Source of the DNA: Episyrphus balteatus
Lineage: Eukaryota; Arthropoda; Insecta; Diptera; Syrphidae
Length of the DNA: 64,000 nucleotides
Assembly: GCF_945859705.1 (NCBI RefSeq)
Contig: NC_079134.1
Coordinates: 164,273,718-164,337,717 of the forward strand
Direction of reading: 5' to 3'
In this document: one piece after another, positions 1-11,413 of the stretch
How the letters are laid out: every line of letters begins with the position of its first letter
How positions within the stretch are numbered: the first letter of the stretch is position 1
Notes under the pieces: model-generated
What the model saw: the letters and a program-made list of their open reading frames with translations, nothing else
The model's database searches: none
Told to the model about the DNA's origin: nothing
Translations under genes and position numbers: made by a program

Positions 1-563
1 TCACCTGGCACCTTTAGAATTGTCAACAAAAATTTTCCCTACCCAAAATCATCATTTTGTCATAGCCCCAACACGTGTACAACGTTCAAACAAAACGTTA
101 TAGCTTAGTTTCAAAATGTTTAAGAATTTTTTCTTAAATGCAGTTATTCTTAAATAAGTCTCATCTATCTATAGCAAAAAAATCAACTCTCTACAATTTC
201 GAGTTTAGATTTTAGCCCAAATTTCATCTTTCCGTTTTACCCCTGTTTACCCTATTAAATGACGGAATTTTTAAAAATCCTTCATTTGGATTAAGCTTTA
301 GGTTATTATCTTTCAATAAAGCTATAGAAGATTTTTTTATCTCTATTAGTTTATTTTTAATTTTTAATTGAAATTTATCACGTCAAAAACATCGAAAAAA
401 AGGTCACCCTCAGACCTTACATGTGACTTGACTACAAAAATCTTAAGTTTTCTCAATTTTTTTCTTTTACTACGGAACCTTGAATATTCCTCCTAACAAA
501 TGCAATCAAAAATTTTTACTCATCTGCATGAGTTTTGAAGAATATATGACTTTTTTAACCCAG

Positions 564-888
564 AATCCCGAAAACCCAAAACCCCGAAAACTCAGAATCC
601 CGAAAAACCAAAATCCCGAACACCGAAAATCCAGAAAGGCCACAATCCCGAAAATAGAACAAAAAAAAAATAAAAAACTCTTCAAAATTGTGTTTCACTG
701 AAATTTTAACTGAAACAAAAGTAAAACCAAACAAATTAAATATACAATAATTATTATAAGTTAAATATTAAAATTCTTAATTCTTTATATTTTAGTTCAA
801 TGATGTTTCCAACTTTACTCTTGGGTTTTCGGAATTTTGGATTTTCGGGATTTTGGGTTTTCGGAATTTCGGTTTTCGGGATTTTTTC
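564..888. repeat. Inverted pair of short-unit repeat arrays (AATCCCGAAAAC-type)
   Basis: At 564-650 a unit of 10-12 bases resembling AATCCCGAAAACCCAAA is repeated imperfectly. At 818-888 the reverse complement (TTTTCGGGATTTTGGGTTTTC type) is repeated. The arms face each other around an AT-rich centre of about 170 bp and could form a hairpin. A 73-residue open frame across the left arm is a by-product of the repeat and not a gene. Confidence 0.65.
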
Positions 889-992
889 CCCAATCTTTCT
901 AACGTCACACCCCTTACATTTTATTTGAAGATATTCTCAGACAGCACAAAAGTTAGAATACTTTTAATATAACAGTGAAACAAATTAATATA

Positions 993-1135
993 CTAAGGGC
1001 CAATTTATTCACACTCTATTACACTTAAAGTCTCCAGTTTTTAAATTTGTATGTGATTTGACAGATTTTTTATTTTCAATGGGGACTTTAAATATTCCAT
1101 TATATGAATAATGAGTGAATAAATTGGGCCTAAGT
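993..1135. mobile_element. Short MITE-like inverted-repeat element
   Basis: Terminal inverted repeats of about 22 bp flank a centre of about 100 bp. The left end reads TAAGGGCCAATTTATTCAC and the right end reads GTGAATAAATTGGGCCTAA. The inner bases (AAAGTCTCCA versus GGGGACTTTA) also pair. Size and structure fit a miniature inverted-repeat transposable element, family unknown. A similar start (TAGGGCCAATTTTTCAA) is seen near 49154. Confidence 0.6.
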
Positions 1136-1977
1136 GTTTATTTATTAAAATACTTAACTTAGTTAATAGTTAAACAAATAAGAGCGAAAAAAACAAAAAC
1201 CTGTCAAAACCTCCATGGAATTACCCTTTTCTCAACGACCCAAAATTCAATATGTTTTTAAATGAAAAAAAAAAAAATGTCTACGAAAAAATTTTTACAC
1301 CTTCATGATTTTGTCCCAATTTCAAACGCATCGATTTTTTCTAATAAGATGGTGATAGCTAAGATTTCATAATGAAGATTATAAAATGTTAAAATAGACC
1401 TGTTTTCTTTACTTATTTGTTTATTTAATTTAAACCATTTCACAATATAACTTTGCATAATATCTACGTCACTTCCAGCTTCAAGGCCAGTTCTATTTTT
1501 CTAACTCTTTCGGAAATTCCACTTAATATAATATAATCGATTTTTTTATCCACGCCCACAATTAATTAGTTTTTTATTTTTTTGGTGAAAGAGATAAAGT
1601 GTTTTTAAGATTTGTTCTAAGACAAGACAAACTTTTTAAACAAATTACGTCATAACATTTAAAGAATCAAAACAAAAACAATCAAAAAGGGTGATTTTTT
1701 ATTTCCACTTTTTATTTTGTCTACTTAAAATTAATATAAATCCAGTTTTTGGTTGGTATTAAACCTCTTCAAAAAAAAAACCACAACATTTATTAAATAG
1801 TTTAGGTAAATGGAAAGAACCCAAAATATATTAATTTTTTGTTTGTTAATTCTTGTTCGTTGATATAGAACAAGAATAATTTTTCTATATAAACCAATAG
1901 ATATTGGACAATGATATCATTTAGTTTTGAATTTCTTTACTAATAACAGTTCAATTGAAACAAAAATAAAGTTAAAA

Positions 1978-2358
1978 ATGCGTGTTTTTGTACTACTTGC
2001 TGCGTTAGCAACTATTTTGGCCTATGTCCAAGGAGCAGCCGATTATGAATTTGATGGAAGCCAAAATGAAGGAAGCCACCAAAGAGTGAGAAGACAATTT
2101 GGTTTTGGTGGAAATAATGGTGGATTTGGTGGAGGAGGCCGAGGATTTGGAGGAGGATATGGAAATGGAGGTGGTTTCGGTGGACCTGGAGGCGGATTTG
2201 GTGGACCAGGTTATGGTGGCGGATTCGGAGGAAGAGGAGGCCAAGGATTCGGTGGCGGACGAGGAGGTGGTTTTGGAGGCGGTCGTGGAGGTGGATTTGG
2301 AGGTGGTTTCGGTGGACCTGGTGGAGGTTTCGGAAATCAAGGTGGATTTTATGGTTAA
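1978..2358 (+). CDS. Secreted glycine-rich protein with RVRR processing site
   Basis: A 126-residue secreted protein. The start is the ATG at 1978, because the hydrophobic signal peptide (MRVFVLLAALATILAYVQG) begins there; the upstream in-frame extension starts at a non-ATG codon. A short acidic propeptide follows and ends in RVRR, a furin-type site, before QFGFGG. The rest is almost entirely GGFGG and GGxGFGG repeats ending in GGFYG. A TATA box lies at 1886-1893 and AATAAA at 2405-2410. It differs from the main MRFFLTF family in signal peptide and lacks the Gly-Arg terminus. It resembles the gene at 44643-45023 (QFGFG after the propeptide) and shares its GGFYG end with the gene at 60920. The role could be a cuticle, eggshell or antimicrobial glycine-rich protein; the sequence cannot decide. 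Confidence 0.85.
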   Translation: MRVFVLLAALATILAYVQGAADYEFDGSQNEGSHQRVRRQFGFGGNNGGFGGGGRGFGGGYGNGGGFGGPGGGFGGPGYGGGFGGRGGQGFGGGRGGGFGGGRGGGFGGGFGGPGGGFGNQGGFYG

Positions 2359-2828
2359 ACATAGATTGAAGTGAAGTTATTTTTAAGAATACAAAAAAAT
2401 TAGTAATAAAATGTGATTTTAAGTACGAGTATTACCCACCTCACCTGGATACTTGATAAGAAATTTTTGTAGTTTTATTGAATATTTTTGTCATTTTCTT
2501 CAAAATTTGGTTGTTTAAAGTTGAACGTCGAAATCAGTGTCAAATTAAACTGAGATTCGAAGAAAAAGGAATTTTTGATGTCGTGGCTCGTGGTGGTTCA
2601 AAAAACATGCAGAAGTGCTTTGACGGAATTCCAATTTAAATATTTCAAACAAGTTTCGAGTACTTTTAATTTTCAGTAGTTCCTTCTGGTAAATGTTAAG
2701 GAACAAGTTAAGTAGGTCGGAATTATTTATTGAAAAAAAAAAACGAAGTCTTATCATATTTCAAAGTTCCAAACAAGTTGAAGACTGTCATTGTGATCAA
2801 AATAAAGATCTTATAATTCCGTGAGGTT
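2359..2828. other. Intergenic region with shared upstream motif
   Basis: No gene is seen. Positions 2766-2782 carry GTTCCAAACAAGTTGAA, which recurs exactly at 5311-5327 upstream of the next family member. The following stretch (AGATCTTATAATTCCGTGA and then the TATA box) is also conserved between the two promoters. Confidence 0.55.
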
Positions 2829-2909
2829 TATATAAAAAGGAGTCAAATTTCAGAAAATTAAGCAGTTTTATCTTGAAAGTTATTTTGTTAACTTCTTTGA
2901 AATAAAAAA

Positions 2910-3140
2910 ATGCGCTACTTTCTAACTTTAACTGTTCTCGTACTCGTCTTGGTATTTCTACGAGTTGATGCTGAAGAATCGAATGCTCGAGTAACAAGGC
3001 AATTAAAACCTAGTATTGGAGCTGGTGGTCGTAGACCTGGAAATAGTGGATCAAGCAACAAAAGAGCAGGAAAAGGAATCGCTGCCGGTGGTATTGGTCC
3101 TCCGCTTGCTGGCCCACCTGCAATTGGTTTTGGTCGGTAA
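2910..3140 (+). CDS. Small secreted peptide, MRFFLTF family, predicted C-terminal amide
   Basis: A 76-residue precursor. Residues 1-21 are a signal peptide (MRYFLTLTVLVLVLVFLRVDA). The short segment EESNA is followed by RVTR and then QLKPS, suggesting cleavage after Arg and an N-terminal Gln able to cyclise. The mature part is Gly/Ser/Pro/Arg-rich and contains GGRRPG. It ends in GFGR, where Gly-Arg after Phe is a classical signal for carboxypeptidase trimming and alpha-amidation. A TATA box is at 2829-2838, about 80 bases upstream of the ATG, and AATAAA is at 3160-3165. No intron is needed. It is closest in the window to the genes at 5468 and 19262(-). Antimicrobial or gland-secreted peptide is an inference. 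Confidence 0.85.
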   Translation: MRYFLTLTVLVLVLVFLRVDAEESNARVTRQLKPSIGAGGRRPGNSGSSNKRAGKGIAAGGIGPPLAGPPAIGFGR

Positions 3141-3179
3141 TATCTGCAACTTAATTAAAAATAAAAAAAATAAAAGCTG

Positions 3180-5388
3180 AAAATTTAAATAAATTGAACT
3201 TTTTTTGATTTCATGAGTTTGCAGTACAGCCAATTAAGATAAAAATTAGGATATTTTCACAAAATTTAATGGAATTAAAATTAATTTATAACGTGTTATG
3301 TTACCTAGGTTTTGCACTCAGCAATTATCATCTGCTTGAAAAGATAGAGAGCGGGAGAAATTTTGTTAAGCTTTTCCATTAAACTTTTGTTCTAAAGATA
3401 TTAAAAATTTGTAATTTGTTGATTCCTACCTTGTACAAATTTTAGCCTTTTACCTTTTTTGAAATAATTTAATTTTCTGTTCCAGAGTAACAAATAATTT
3501 TAAATATATCGTGTCTTACATCTGATTCCTTTAAAGTGACTAGTTAAAAAATATATTAGTCAACAAAAATTTAAGAACTCATTTTATTCATGTTTGATAC
3601 TTTATCATCGAATTGGGCCTGAATTTTCAGCTCAGAAATTCAAATCAAAGGAGAACTACTAAATTTGAGTAAAAAAAGAGAGTTTTTGCAAAGTGGTCCG
3701 TTTATACAAAAGTGCTTGCAATTAAATGAAATAAATTGAAATTGAAATTAATCGAAAAAATTATTCAATTTGGGTTATTGGTGTGCTTTATAGAGTAGGC
3801 CAAAGATGATAATTTCGTATGAAGAGAAAAAAAAAGTTATTTTTTTAATTTTTAACTAGAAAAAGAGCTTCCAAGCGCTTTTCATTTTTTTTTTCTTAGT
3901 GTGCTTTTAAATTAATTAGATCGAATAATTAAAAAAAAAAAATTTATTTTAAATTTTTTTACATTGAATGCTTTTAAAACACCATACTTTTTGCACTTTT
4001 TTCGACTTTAAATTGTAAAGAAAAATGGTGCCAATAAGTTTAAGCCAAACTCAAAACATTTAAAATTCATATTATACAATTTAATTTAATAAAGTCAGCA
4101 ATTTTTTGTCCCCCTATTTTGTTTTTATTTGTAAAAACAAAATCATGGAAAATGCAAGTTCTTTGCTTTGGGTGTGATGGATTTAAGTAACGTGGTTTTT
4201 GAAGTTATACAAAAATAATTTGAAATTTGAACAGACCTAACTTGCGAAATCATCTCATTTGGGCTGTTTAAAAACGGGCTATAAAGATGATAAATTAATG
4301 ATTTGTGAGAAAATAACAATTTTTTCCCATCATCTGTTTTGGTCCAAAAAAAAAATTGGAATTTTCTCTAGAAAGACTTGAGCGAAAAATAAACAAGAAT
4401 TGCAACAGCGATTAATGGTATGATAAACTTTTTCGCACAATTTTTGAAGGTATAGGTACTTCGGCGTAGGGGTATGAAAATTTCATTTTTGCAAAGAAAT
4501 GTCAAAGAGATTTTCGTTTAGCACCATCTTTTTCTTGTGCTCAAACAGTTTTGCTAGGTATGGTATGAACCTACTAAATAAATTTTTGTGAGTGAGAAGT
4601 ATAACTTCAATCGCGTGTAATTGTGTACATACACACTTTTGTGTATGTGTATCTAATACCTTTATATTTTTTTTTATATTAATATCACTGAAATGTAGGA
4701 AGATACATAGGTACTCTTTTTTTACCAAAATTAAAAAAAAAAATACTTTTTTCCCCACTGTTTCATTTGAATTGGTTCTTTTCCAGTTTTCCCCAATGTG
4801 TCACTTCACTCAGATTACTCAAGAAATTGATTTTTGACGATTGTATATTAAAATACTGATATGTTAAAAATTGTGGTGATATCTTTATTTGTTTAGAATA
4901 TATGATTTTTGCAACCAAAAAGTCAAAACGAGCCACTGTGCACCGCTCTTCGGGCAAAAATGACCTGTGAGCATGCAATGTACGGCCTGATTTTTCACCA
5001 AACTGCTATATGGTTCAGTGCTCATTAAAATATTATTTTATAAATTTCAATTTCCATTTTTAATTCGGATATAACCTGATACTAATTCGTTTGGTATGAA
5101 ATCGATTCTCCTAATAGCCATCTGCTCATTATTTGTTTATTATGTGTAAAAATATAATTAATACAAAAATCGTCATAAATATTTTAAACAAGTTTCAAGT
5201 ACTTTACTTAACAATTTATATAAGATTCCTTATGGTAAATCTCTGAAGAAACAAGTTAAATAAGTTGTAATACTTTATTGACAAAAAAAAAAATCAAATC
5301 ATAATTTAAAGTTCCAAACAAGTTGAATACTGCCATTCTGATAATTTTAAGAAACCTAAATATAGATCTTATAATTCCGTGATAGGGT
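3180..5388. other. Gene-free AT-rich spacer of about 2.2 kb
   Basis: Open frames here are short and low in complexity. No transposon ends, tandem arrays or coding signatures were recognised. The last 80 bases (5311-5388) belong to the promoter region of the next gene. Confidence 0.5.
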
Positions 5389-5467
5389 TATATAAAAAGA
5401 GTACATTTTCAGACAATTTAGCAGTTTTATTTTAAAGGTCTTTTTGTAAACTTCTTTAAATACAAAA

Positions 5468-5668
5468 ATGCGCTTCTTTCTAACTTTTACTTTGCTTGTA
5501 CTTGTCTTGGTATTTCTCCAAGTTGATGCTCAAGGATCGAATGCTAAAGTATCAAGGGATCGCAGACCTGAAAGTAGTGGATCAAGCAGCAGAAAAGGAA
5601 AGGGTGATCCTGGCGGTGGTTTTGCAGCTGCTCCTGTTGATGGAGCTAGTTTTGGTTTTGGGCGGTAA
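5468..5668 (+). CDS. Small secreted peptide, MRFFLTF family, predicted C-terminal amide
   Basis: A 66-residue precursor. The signal peptide MRFFLTFTLLVLVLVFLQVDA is followed by QGSNAKVSRDRRPESSGSSS and a Lys-Gly-Lys stretch. The mature region is less glycine-rich than in its neighbours and includes AAAPVDGAS. It ends in SFGFGR, again Phe-Gly-Arg. The promoter is nearly a copy of that of the gene at 2910: GTTCCAAACAAGTTGAA at 5311-5327 and a TATA box at 5389-5398. AATAAA is at 5697-5702. The two genes are a direct-orientation duplication with diverged mature peptides. Confidence 0.84.
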   Translation: MRFFLTFTLLVLVLVFLQVDAQGSNAKVSRDRRPESSGSSSRKGKGDPGGGFAAAPVDGASFGFGR

Positions 5669-5709
5669 TTTCTTCAGCTTATTAAAATTTTTTAAAAATA
5701 AATGCTAAA

Positions 5710-6181
5710 CTTTGAAAAAATAAACTCTTTAAGTTATTATTATTCTTGAAGTTATTTAATTTTTTGGTTTTTTTTAAGAATGTTTCGAAAACTAAAATGA
5801 AATTACGAAATAAGAATGTGGTGATTGAAGCTTGAAATTATTTACATAAACAAAACTATTTGTGAACTTGGTATAGAAAAAACTGAAAGAGAAAATTACT
5901 GAGGGGGGCTCATCTGAGTACTGAGTCTAGGTTATTTCAAATTTCTGCAAAAAAAATTTTTGAATTTCGCATTTTTTTTTATTTTGAAAGCTTACTTTTA
6001 AGCTTTTTTCTACAAAACCTTGAAATTTTTTTAAACGTTGAAGCTTCAAAATTAAGGTTTGCATCAAAAAATTTTATGTCAATTGGCAAAAGAAAACATT
6101 TTAAAAATATTTTCTTTAAAAATGTCTCCGTACCGGAATCAAACCGGAAATTGGGTTTTTGAAACTCTAAGTTGATATAAA
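5710..6181. other. AT-rich spacer, nothing recognised
   Basis: No gene or clear repeat. It runs into the dispersed repeat copy starting at 6182. Confidence 0.4.
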
Positions 6182-6790
6182 TAAATGCACGACTGGGTCC
6201 CACGAACTTGCTCTTATAGTTCAAGTTGCTTTAATTTTTAAGACTTTAACAGAAATTTGGGAAATGTAGGTACCCATATGCAATATGAAATGCATACATA
6301 CATAAATAAAAACAAAAAAAAAATAACATAAAATTCGTTTTTTTTTTTAAATAAAACGAAATCTGAAATCAAATTGCCCTCCAAAACAAGTATGCAGTTT
6401 TATTTGATATATTAAGATGCAATTTTAGAAACAAAAATTTCAAAATCGTTAGAGCCATTTTTTCAAAAACTAATTTTCTATAAATAATTTTTTGGAAAAA
6501 AGTTTTAATATAAAATTGGTATGACATTGCAAAATTGTATATGCCACTAATCAACATATTAAACCAGAGTTTCAAAAAAAATCAATGTCCCGTTTTCGAA
6601 AATTTGATTTTTCAATAAAAAATTTTCTAAATTTTATTTCTGATTTATATTTACATATTTCAGTTTGATTAAATTAGCAGTTTGGCTGAAAATCAGATTT
6701 GAAAAAAAAAACGGTTTTATAGCAAGTACCGTTAGTAATGATTTTCAAAAAAAGACAAATTGCTATAATCTTAGTTTTTTAAGATATAAA
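6182..6790 (+). repeat. Dispersed AT-rich repeat family, copy 1
   Basis: The copy begins with the family's start box, here AATGCACGACTGGGTCCCAC followed by GAACTTGCTCTTATAG. Family motifs follow: AAAATCGTTAGAGCCATTTT and, near the end, a tract resembling AGCAAGTACCGTTAGT. The same order of motifs is seen in the copies at 47862 and 57325(-). There is no coding capacity. The upstream flank of the 6800-16037 foldback element abuts this copy. Confidence 0.6.
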
Positions 6791-7634
6791 AATCATATTA
6801 ATCCAGTCAAATAAGGGTTTAACCTCGGAATGAATGTTAGTAGAAATTTTTTTTGCTCAATATCTTCCTTTTGCCATTCTATAACATATCTCAAAAGTCT
6901 AGAAAAATCTTATGTCCGCTTGTCGCGATTTCAAGGTCAAATCGCGAAATGGAGATTTTCAAAATTAGCAAAAATAGGCTATGGTAATGATACATGATTT
7001 CAAGGTATGATACATGATTTCAAGGTATTTTTTAATGCTGATTCCAAAAAATTTAAAATCAAGGCAATCTGACGTCTCTAAAAAAAGTTATACCTGTTTT
7101 TCATCTTTCAACCCATATTATTATAACAGTTGCTAACTTACTACCGAAAAACCCTTAGAAGTAATCGTAGCGGAATCATATTTTGCATGAGGGTTTTCAT
7201 ACCCATTATCATTAAGAATCAAAACAATGCAATGCAAAAAAACATTTATATCTATGACAAAATGGTATTTTTTGAGAAAAGAGGAAATTTTGGGATGTGC
7301 ACTAAAAAACATCCTGGTACAATCTTGGAATTAGTGGTAATAGGCTAATTTTTTTGTTTCTATCTTTGTTTGGATATTCTATAACTTATGTCAAAAATCT
7401 AAAAAAATCTCATGTCCGCAAGTTCTAATTTCCCAGGTTAAACTAAGTTAGGTGCAGATTTTAAAAAAAATAATAAGAAAACTTTAGATTCTTATATGTA
7501 TACCAACATAACCCATATCATTTCAAGGTATTTTTTAACGCTGATTCCAACAAAACCCACAATCAATCAATATTTTTTTTTCAATTTTTTTTTTTTTTTT
7601 TTTTTTAATTTTTTTTGTTTTATTGAACATACTA

Positions 7635-8715
7635 TACAGGGTGTCCCAAAAGTAATGGATCAAACGAAATATGCTGATAGGCCAACTTTAGAGCTCTCAG
7701 AATTTGGTAACTTGTTTATCCCAAATCCTTTCGGTTTTCGATTTAATGCAGTTTTTGTGAAATTTCGAAAAATCCCGACTTTGCAACAGTATTTTGCTTC
7801 CTCCGCTCATAATTGATTTTTGTTTTTTACAATTCTTTCACTAAAACATTGCCTAATAATTAGAAATAATTAATTAATCAAAATATTTTTCATTTCATAC
7901 GCCATTTTGCTGCAAATTAATTAACAGTTCCATGTTTTATAAAAACTCAATTTCTTTCTTTTATTTCAGAGCAACACCCTGAAAACAATTTGTATGGTAT
8001 GGCACTGGTTTATTATTTTGAAAACTTGCCGTGTTATTGCAGTTTTCAAAAATGTATAAAAATTTCCAAAGCTGAAATTATAACGAAAGATATAACAATT
8101 TGAATGCAAAAAAACAGACGTTTTCAGAGCAAAATAACAAACAAAAATCGAGGCTTTTGTTCAAAAAGAAATAAACAAACAACAATTGAAAAAATTTGTT
8201 TATTTTTCCTTGTTATTTTTCTCTGAAAGACCCTGTTTTATTGCTTTTAAATTGTAAAATCTTCAGTTCTAACTTCAACTTTGGAAACTTTTATACATTT
8301 TTGAAAACTGCAATAACACGGCAAGTTTTCAAAATAATAAACCAGTGCCATACCATACAAATTTTTTTCAGGGTGTTGCTCTGAAATAAAAGAAAGAAAT
8401 TGAGTTTTTATAAAACATGGAACTGTTAATTAATTTGCAGCAAAATGGCGTATGAAATGAAAAATATTTTGATTAATTAATTATTTCTTATTATTAGGCA
8501 ATGTTTTAGTGAAAGAATTGTAAAAAACAAAAATCAATTATGAGCGGAGGAAGCAAAATACTGTTGCAAAGTCGGGATTTTTCGGAATTTCACAAAAACT
8601 GCATTAAATCGAAAACCGAAAGGATTTGGGATGAACAAGTTACCAAATTCTGAGAGCCCTAAAGTTGGCCTATCAGCATATTTCCTTTGATCCATTACTT
8701 TTGGGACACCCTGTA
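7635..8715. mobile_element. Long-armed MITE with TA flanks inside the retrotransposon 3' region
   Basis: Nearly perfect inverted arms of about 440 bp (7637-8080 and 8270-8713) begin with CAGGGTGTCCCAAAAGTAAT and are flanked by TA on both sides. The centre is about 190 bp and encodes nothing. The TA flank and CAGGG ends suggest mobilisation by a Tc1/mariner-type transposase, an inference from end structure only. Few mismatches between arms imply recent insertion or correction. Confidence 0.75.
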
Positions 8716-8945
8716 TACAATTGACTTAAGCTTAACTTATTTCTAATAAGATACATTGATTGATATAAAATTTGTTGGCACATATGGGGCCTAACCTTAT
8801 ACAATGGATAAAAGATAAAATATATATAAATATAGTACATGAATAGGCTTAATTTTACAAGTCTGCTGACTAGGTTATCCTCGGGGTGTTCCGTCCCGGT
8901 TGTCCAGTTGTGGTATTGATAATGGTGGGTTGGGTGGTATGGCAT

Positions 8946-9907
8946 TTAGCCGCGGTAGTAGGCCGATTGCGTATCGGCGTAAAAGTAAACTACTTCCTCG
9001 TTGTCGGTTGGGATTATGTGCTCATCCAGAATATCCAAAGCACTAAGGTATCTGGGTTCGGGATGTCGTTGTTGGGTTCTCATGCTTCTCATCAGCTGAT
9101 TGGGGTGGTTGGCGATGCTTCCGACAAGTTTCTTTGCAGATTGCAGCAGATACTTTTCCAACGTCATGATGTTTGCTTCCTCGTAAAGTCGCTCGTTGCT
9201 GTAGTATTTTTGTCGCTGTCGATCGAAGTAAAGTCCGGTGCAGATCCTCAGAATTTTCCTCTCAAAAATTTGAAGTTCCTTCATGGCTGTCTTGGAAATG
9301 GTATACCATACCGGAAAGCTATAGGCGATGACAGGTCGTAGAAGCTGCTTGTAGATCAGGAGTTTCGTTGGTTGGCTTAATCCGTTTCTTCTCTTTATCA
9401 GGGGGTGAAGGCGATGGAAGGCGTAGTTGGCTTTTTTCAGGACAGACCTAGAGTGAAGGTTGAACCTCAGGAGCTCGTTAAAGTTGATCCCTAAATACTT
9501 CGCGTTGCGTTTGGCTGCCAATTTAGTACCATCAGGTAGTGTAAGTGTGATGCTCATACAGTTTGCAGCTGACCGAATGCTTCGTCCTCCTGTTCGTCTA
9601 AAGCACAGTAATTCCGATTTGGATGAGTTGATCCGGATACCCCATTTACTGTAGAACTCATACAGTTTTCGAATGTGAGCTTCAACTTTCCTGGCAGCTA
9701 TCGTTGGCGAGACGGACTTGTGGTATGTGAGCGAATCGTCAGCGTAAAGCAGGTTCTCGCACTCACTTGCAAGCGGCTGGTTTGACGTCAGGATACTATA
9801 GAGGAAGGGACCAAGTTTTGATCCTTGGGCAACTCCAGCTCTAACGCACTTCATTGCTGATTTTCTATCCTCCACTTGTACGAAGAAGTTCCTAGAAGAA
9901 AGAAAAG
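8946..9907 (-). pseudogene. 3' part of retrotransposon ORF2 (reverse transcriptase C-terminal half)
   Basis: Continuation of ORF2 beyond the foldback insertion. It starts with a segment containing SSRNFFV, then GVAQGSKLGPFLYSI (a reverse transcriptase block) and the catalytic LLYADDS at about 9740. It continues through the thumb region to a stop at 8946. It has no start codon of its own and is cut off from the first part by 1.5 kb of foldback DNA. It would complete a roughly 970-residue endonuclease/reverse transcriptase. At the junction the two parts are out of frame by one base if a single AAAAAT target copy is assumed, so a small indel in the T run is likely. Confidence 0.85.
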
Positions 9908-9913
9908 AAAAAT

Positions 9914-11413
9914 AATACAGTCAAATAAGGAGAAAAAAGGGGTAAATCTCGGAATGAATGTTAGTAGAAATTTTTTTTGCTCAATATCTTCCTTTTGCCA
10001 TTCTATAACATATCTCAAAAGTCTAGAAAAATCTCATGTTCGCTTGTCGCGATTTCAAGGTCAAATCGCGAAATGGAGATTTTCAAAATTAGCAAAAATA
10101 GGCTATGGTATTATATACACATATGATACATGATTTCAAGGTATTTTTTAATGCTGATTCCAAAAAATCTAAAATCAAGACAATCTGACGTCTCTGGAAA
10201 GTTATACCTGTTTTTCATCTGTCAACTCATATTATTATAACAGTTGCAAACTTACTGCCGAAAAACCCTTAAAAGTTATGGTAGATGAACCAAATTTTGC
10301 ATGAAGATTTTAGAATCCATCGTTATTAAAAATCAAAACAATCCATTACAAAAAATATATATACCTACGAAATAATGGTATTTTTTGATGGAGGGGCAAA
10401 TTTTAGGATATGCACTAAAGAAGATTCTTGTTCATCTTAGGAATAAGTGCTAATAGGCTAATTTTTTCATTTTAATCTTTGTTTGGATATTCTTTAACTA
10501 CCCTCAAAAATCTAAAAAAATCTCATGTCCGCAAGTCCTAATTTTCTTGGATTGAAAATAAGGTGCAGATTTTAAAAAATTGAAAAACTACACTTCAGAT
10601 ATTTGTGTCAGATCAACATGAATAAGGTGCATTACTTTTCAGGGATGGTCAGGTTGACTTGTTTGTGAGTTTTGTTGGAATAAGTGTTAAAAAATACCTT
10701 TAAATCATGTCGCTTATGTTGGTATACATATAAAAATTTAAACTTTTCTTATTAATTTTTTAAAATCTGCACCTTATTTTCAATCCAAGAAAATTAGGAC
10801 TTGCGGACATGAGATTTTTTTAGATTTTTGAGGGTAGTTAAAGAATATCCAAACAAAGATTAAAATGAAAAAATTAGCCTATTAGCACTTATTCCTAAGA
10901 TGAACAAGAATCTTCTTTAGTGCATATCCTAAAATTTGCCCCTCCATCAAAAAATACCATTATTTCGTAGGTATATATATTTTTTGTAATGGATTGTTTT
11001 GATTTTTAATAACGATGGATTCTAAAATCTTCATGCAAAATTTGGTTCATCTACCATAACTTTTAAGGGTTTTTCGGCAGTAAGTTTGCAACTGTTATAA
11101 TAATATGAGTTGACAGATGAAAAACAGGTATAACTTTTTCCAGAGACGTCAGATTGTCTTGATTTTAGATTTTTTGGAATCAGCATTAAAAAATACTTTG
11201 AAATCATGTATCATATGTGTATATAATACCATAGCCTATTTTTGCTAATTTTGAAAATCTCCATTTCGCGATTTGACCTTGAAATCGCGACAAGCGGACA
11301 TGAGATTTTTCTAGACTTTTGAGATATGTTATAGAATGGCAAAAGGAAGATATTGAGCAAAAAAAATTTCTACTAACATTCATTCCGAGGTTAAACCCTT
11401 ATTTGACTGGATT
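9914..11413. mobile_element. Intact foldback element, copy B, inserted in retrotransposon ORF2
   Basis: The ends AATACAGTCAAATAAGG (9914) and CCTTATTTGACTGGATT (ending 11413) are inverted. The arms are about 650 bp each (9914-10565 and 10750-11413), nearly perfect, around a centre of about 180 bp. AAAAAT occurs directly outside both ends (9908-9913 and 11414-11419) and is the likely 6-bp target duplication. It encodes no protein. The same family supplies the sequence at 6800-7573, 15285-16037 and 42514-43160. Confidence 0.85.

Larger units (their letters stand above)
1..1885. other. AT-rich gene-free DNA upstream of first gene
   Basis: No credible coding region. It contains two inverted-repeat structures, listed separately at 564-888 and 993-1135. 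The rest is AT-rich sequence with A and T runs and no recognisable motif. Confidence 0.6.

Noticed and set aside
2005..2374. Antisense and out-of-frame open frames over the glycine-rich gene at 1978
   Set aside because: GGN-rich coding sequence keeps other frames open. Similar shadows at 44607-44939, 45511-45891, 61053-61472, 30227-30748 and 36143-36416 were dropped for the same reason.
7496..7816. 106-residue frame spanning the T-rich tract
   Set aside because: It crosses the target duplication, the retrotransposon poly(A) tail and the MITE end, so it is a chance fusion of three repeats.
9460..10133. Frames at 9460-9654, 9876-10133 and 15818-16147
   Set aside because: They run through foldback arms or opposite the reverse transcriptase; the same peptide appears in two copies only because the foldback arms are repeated.
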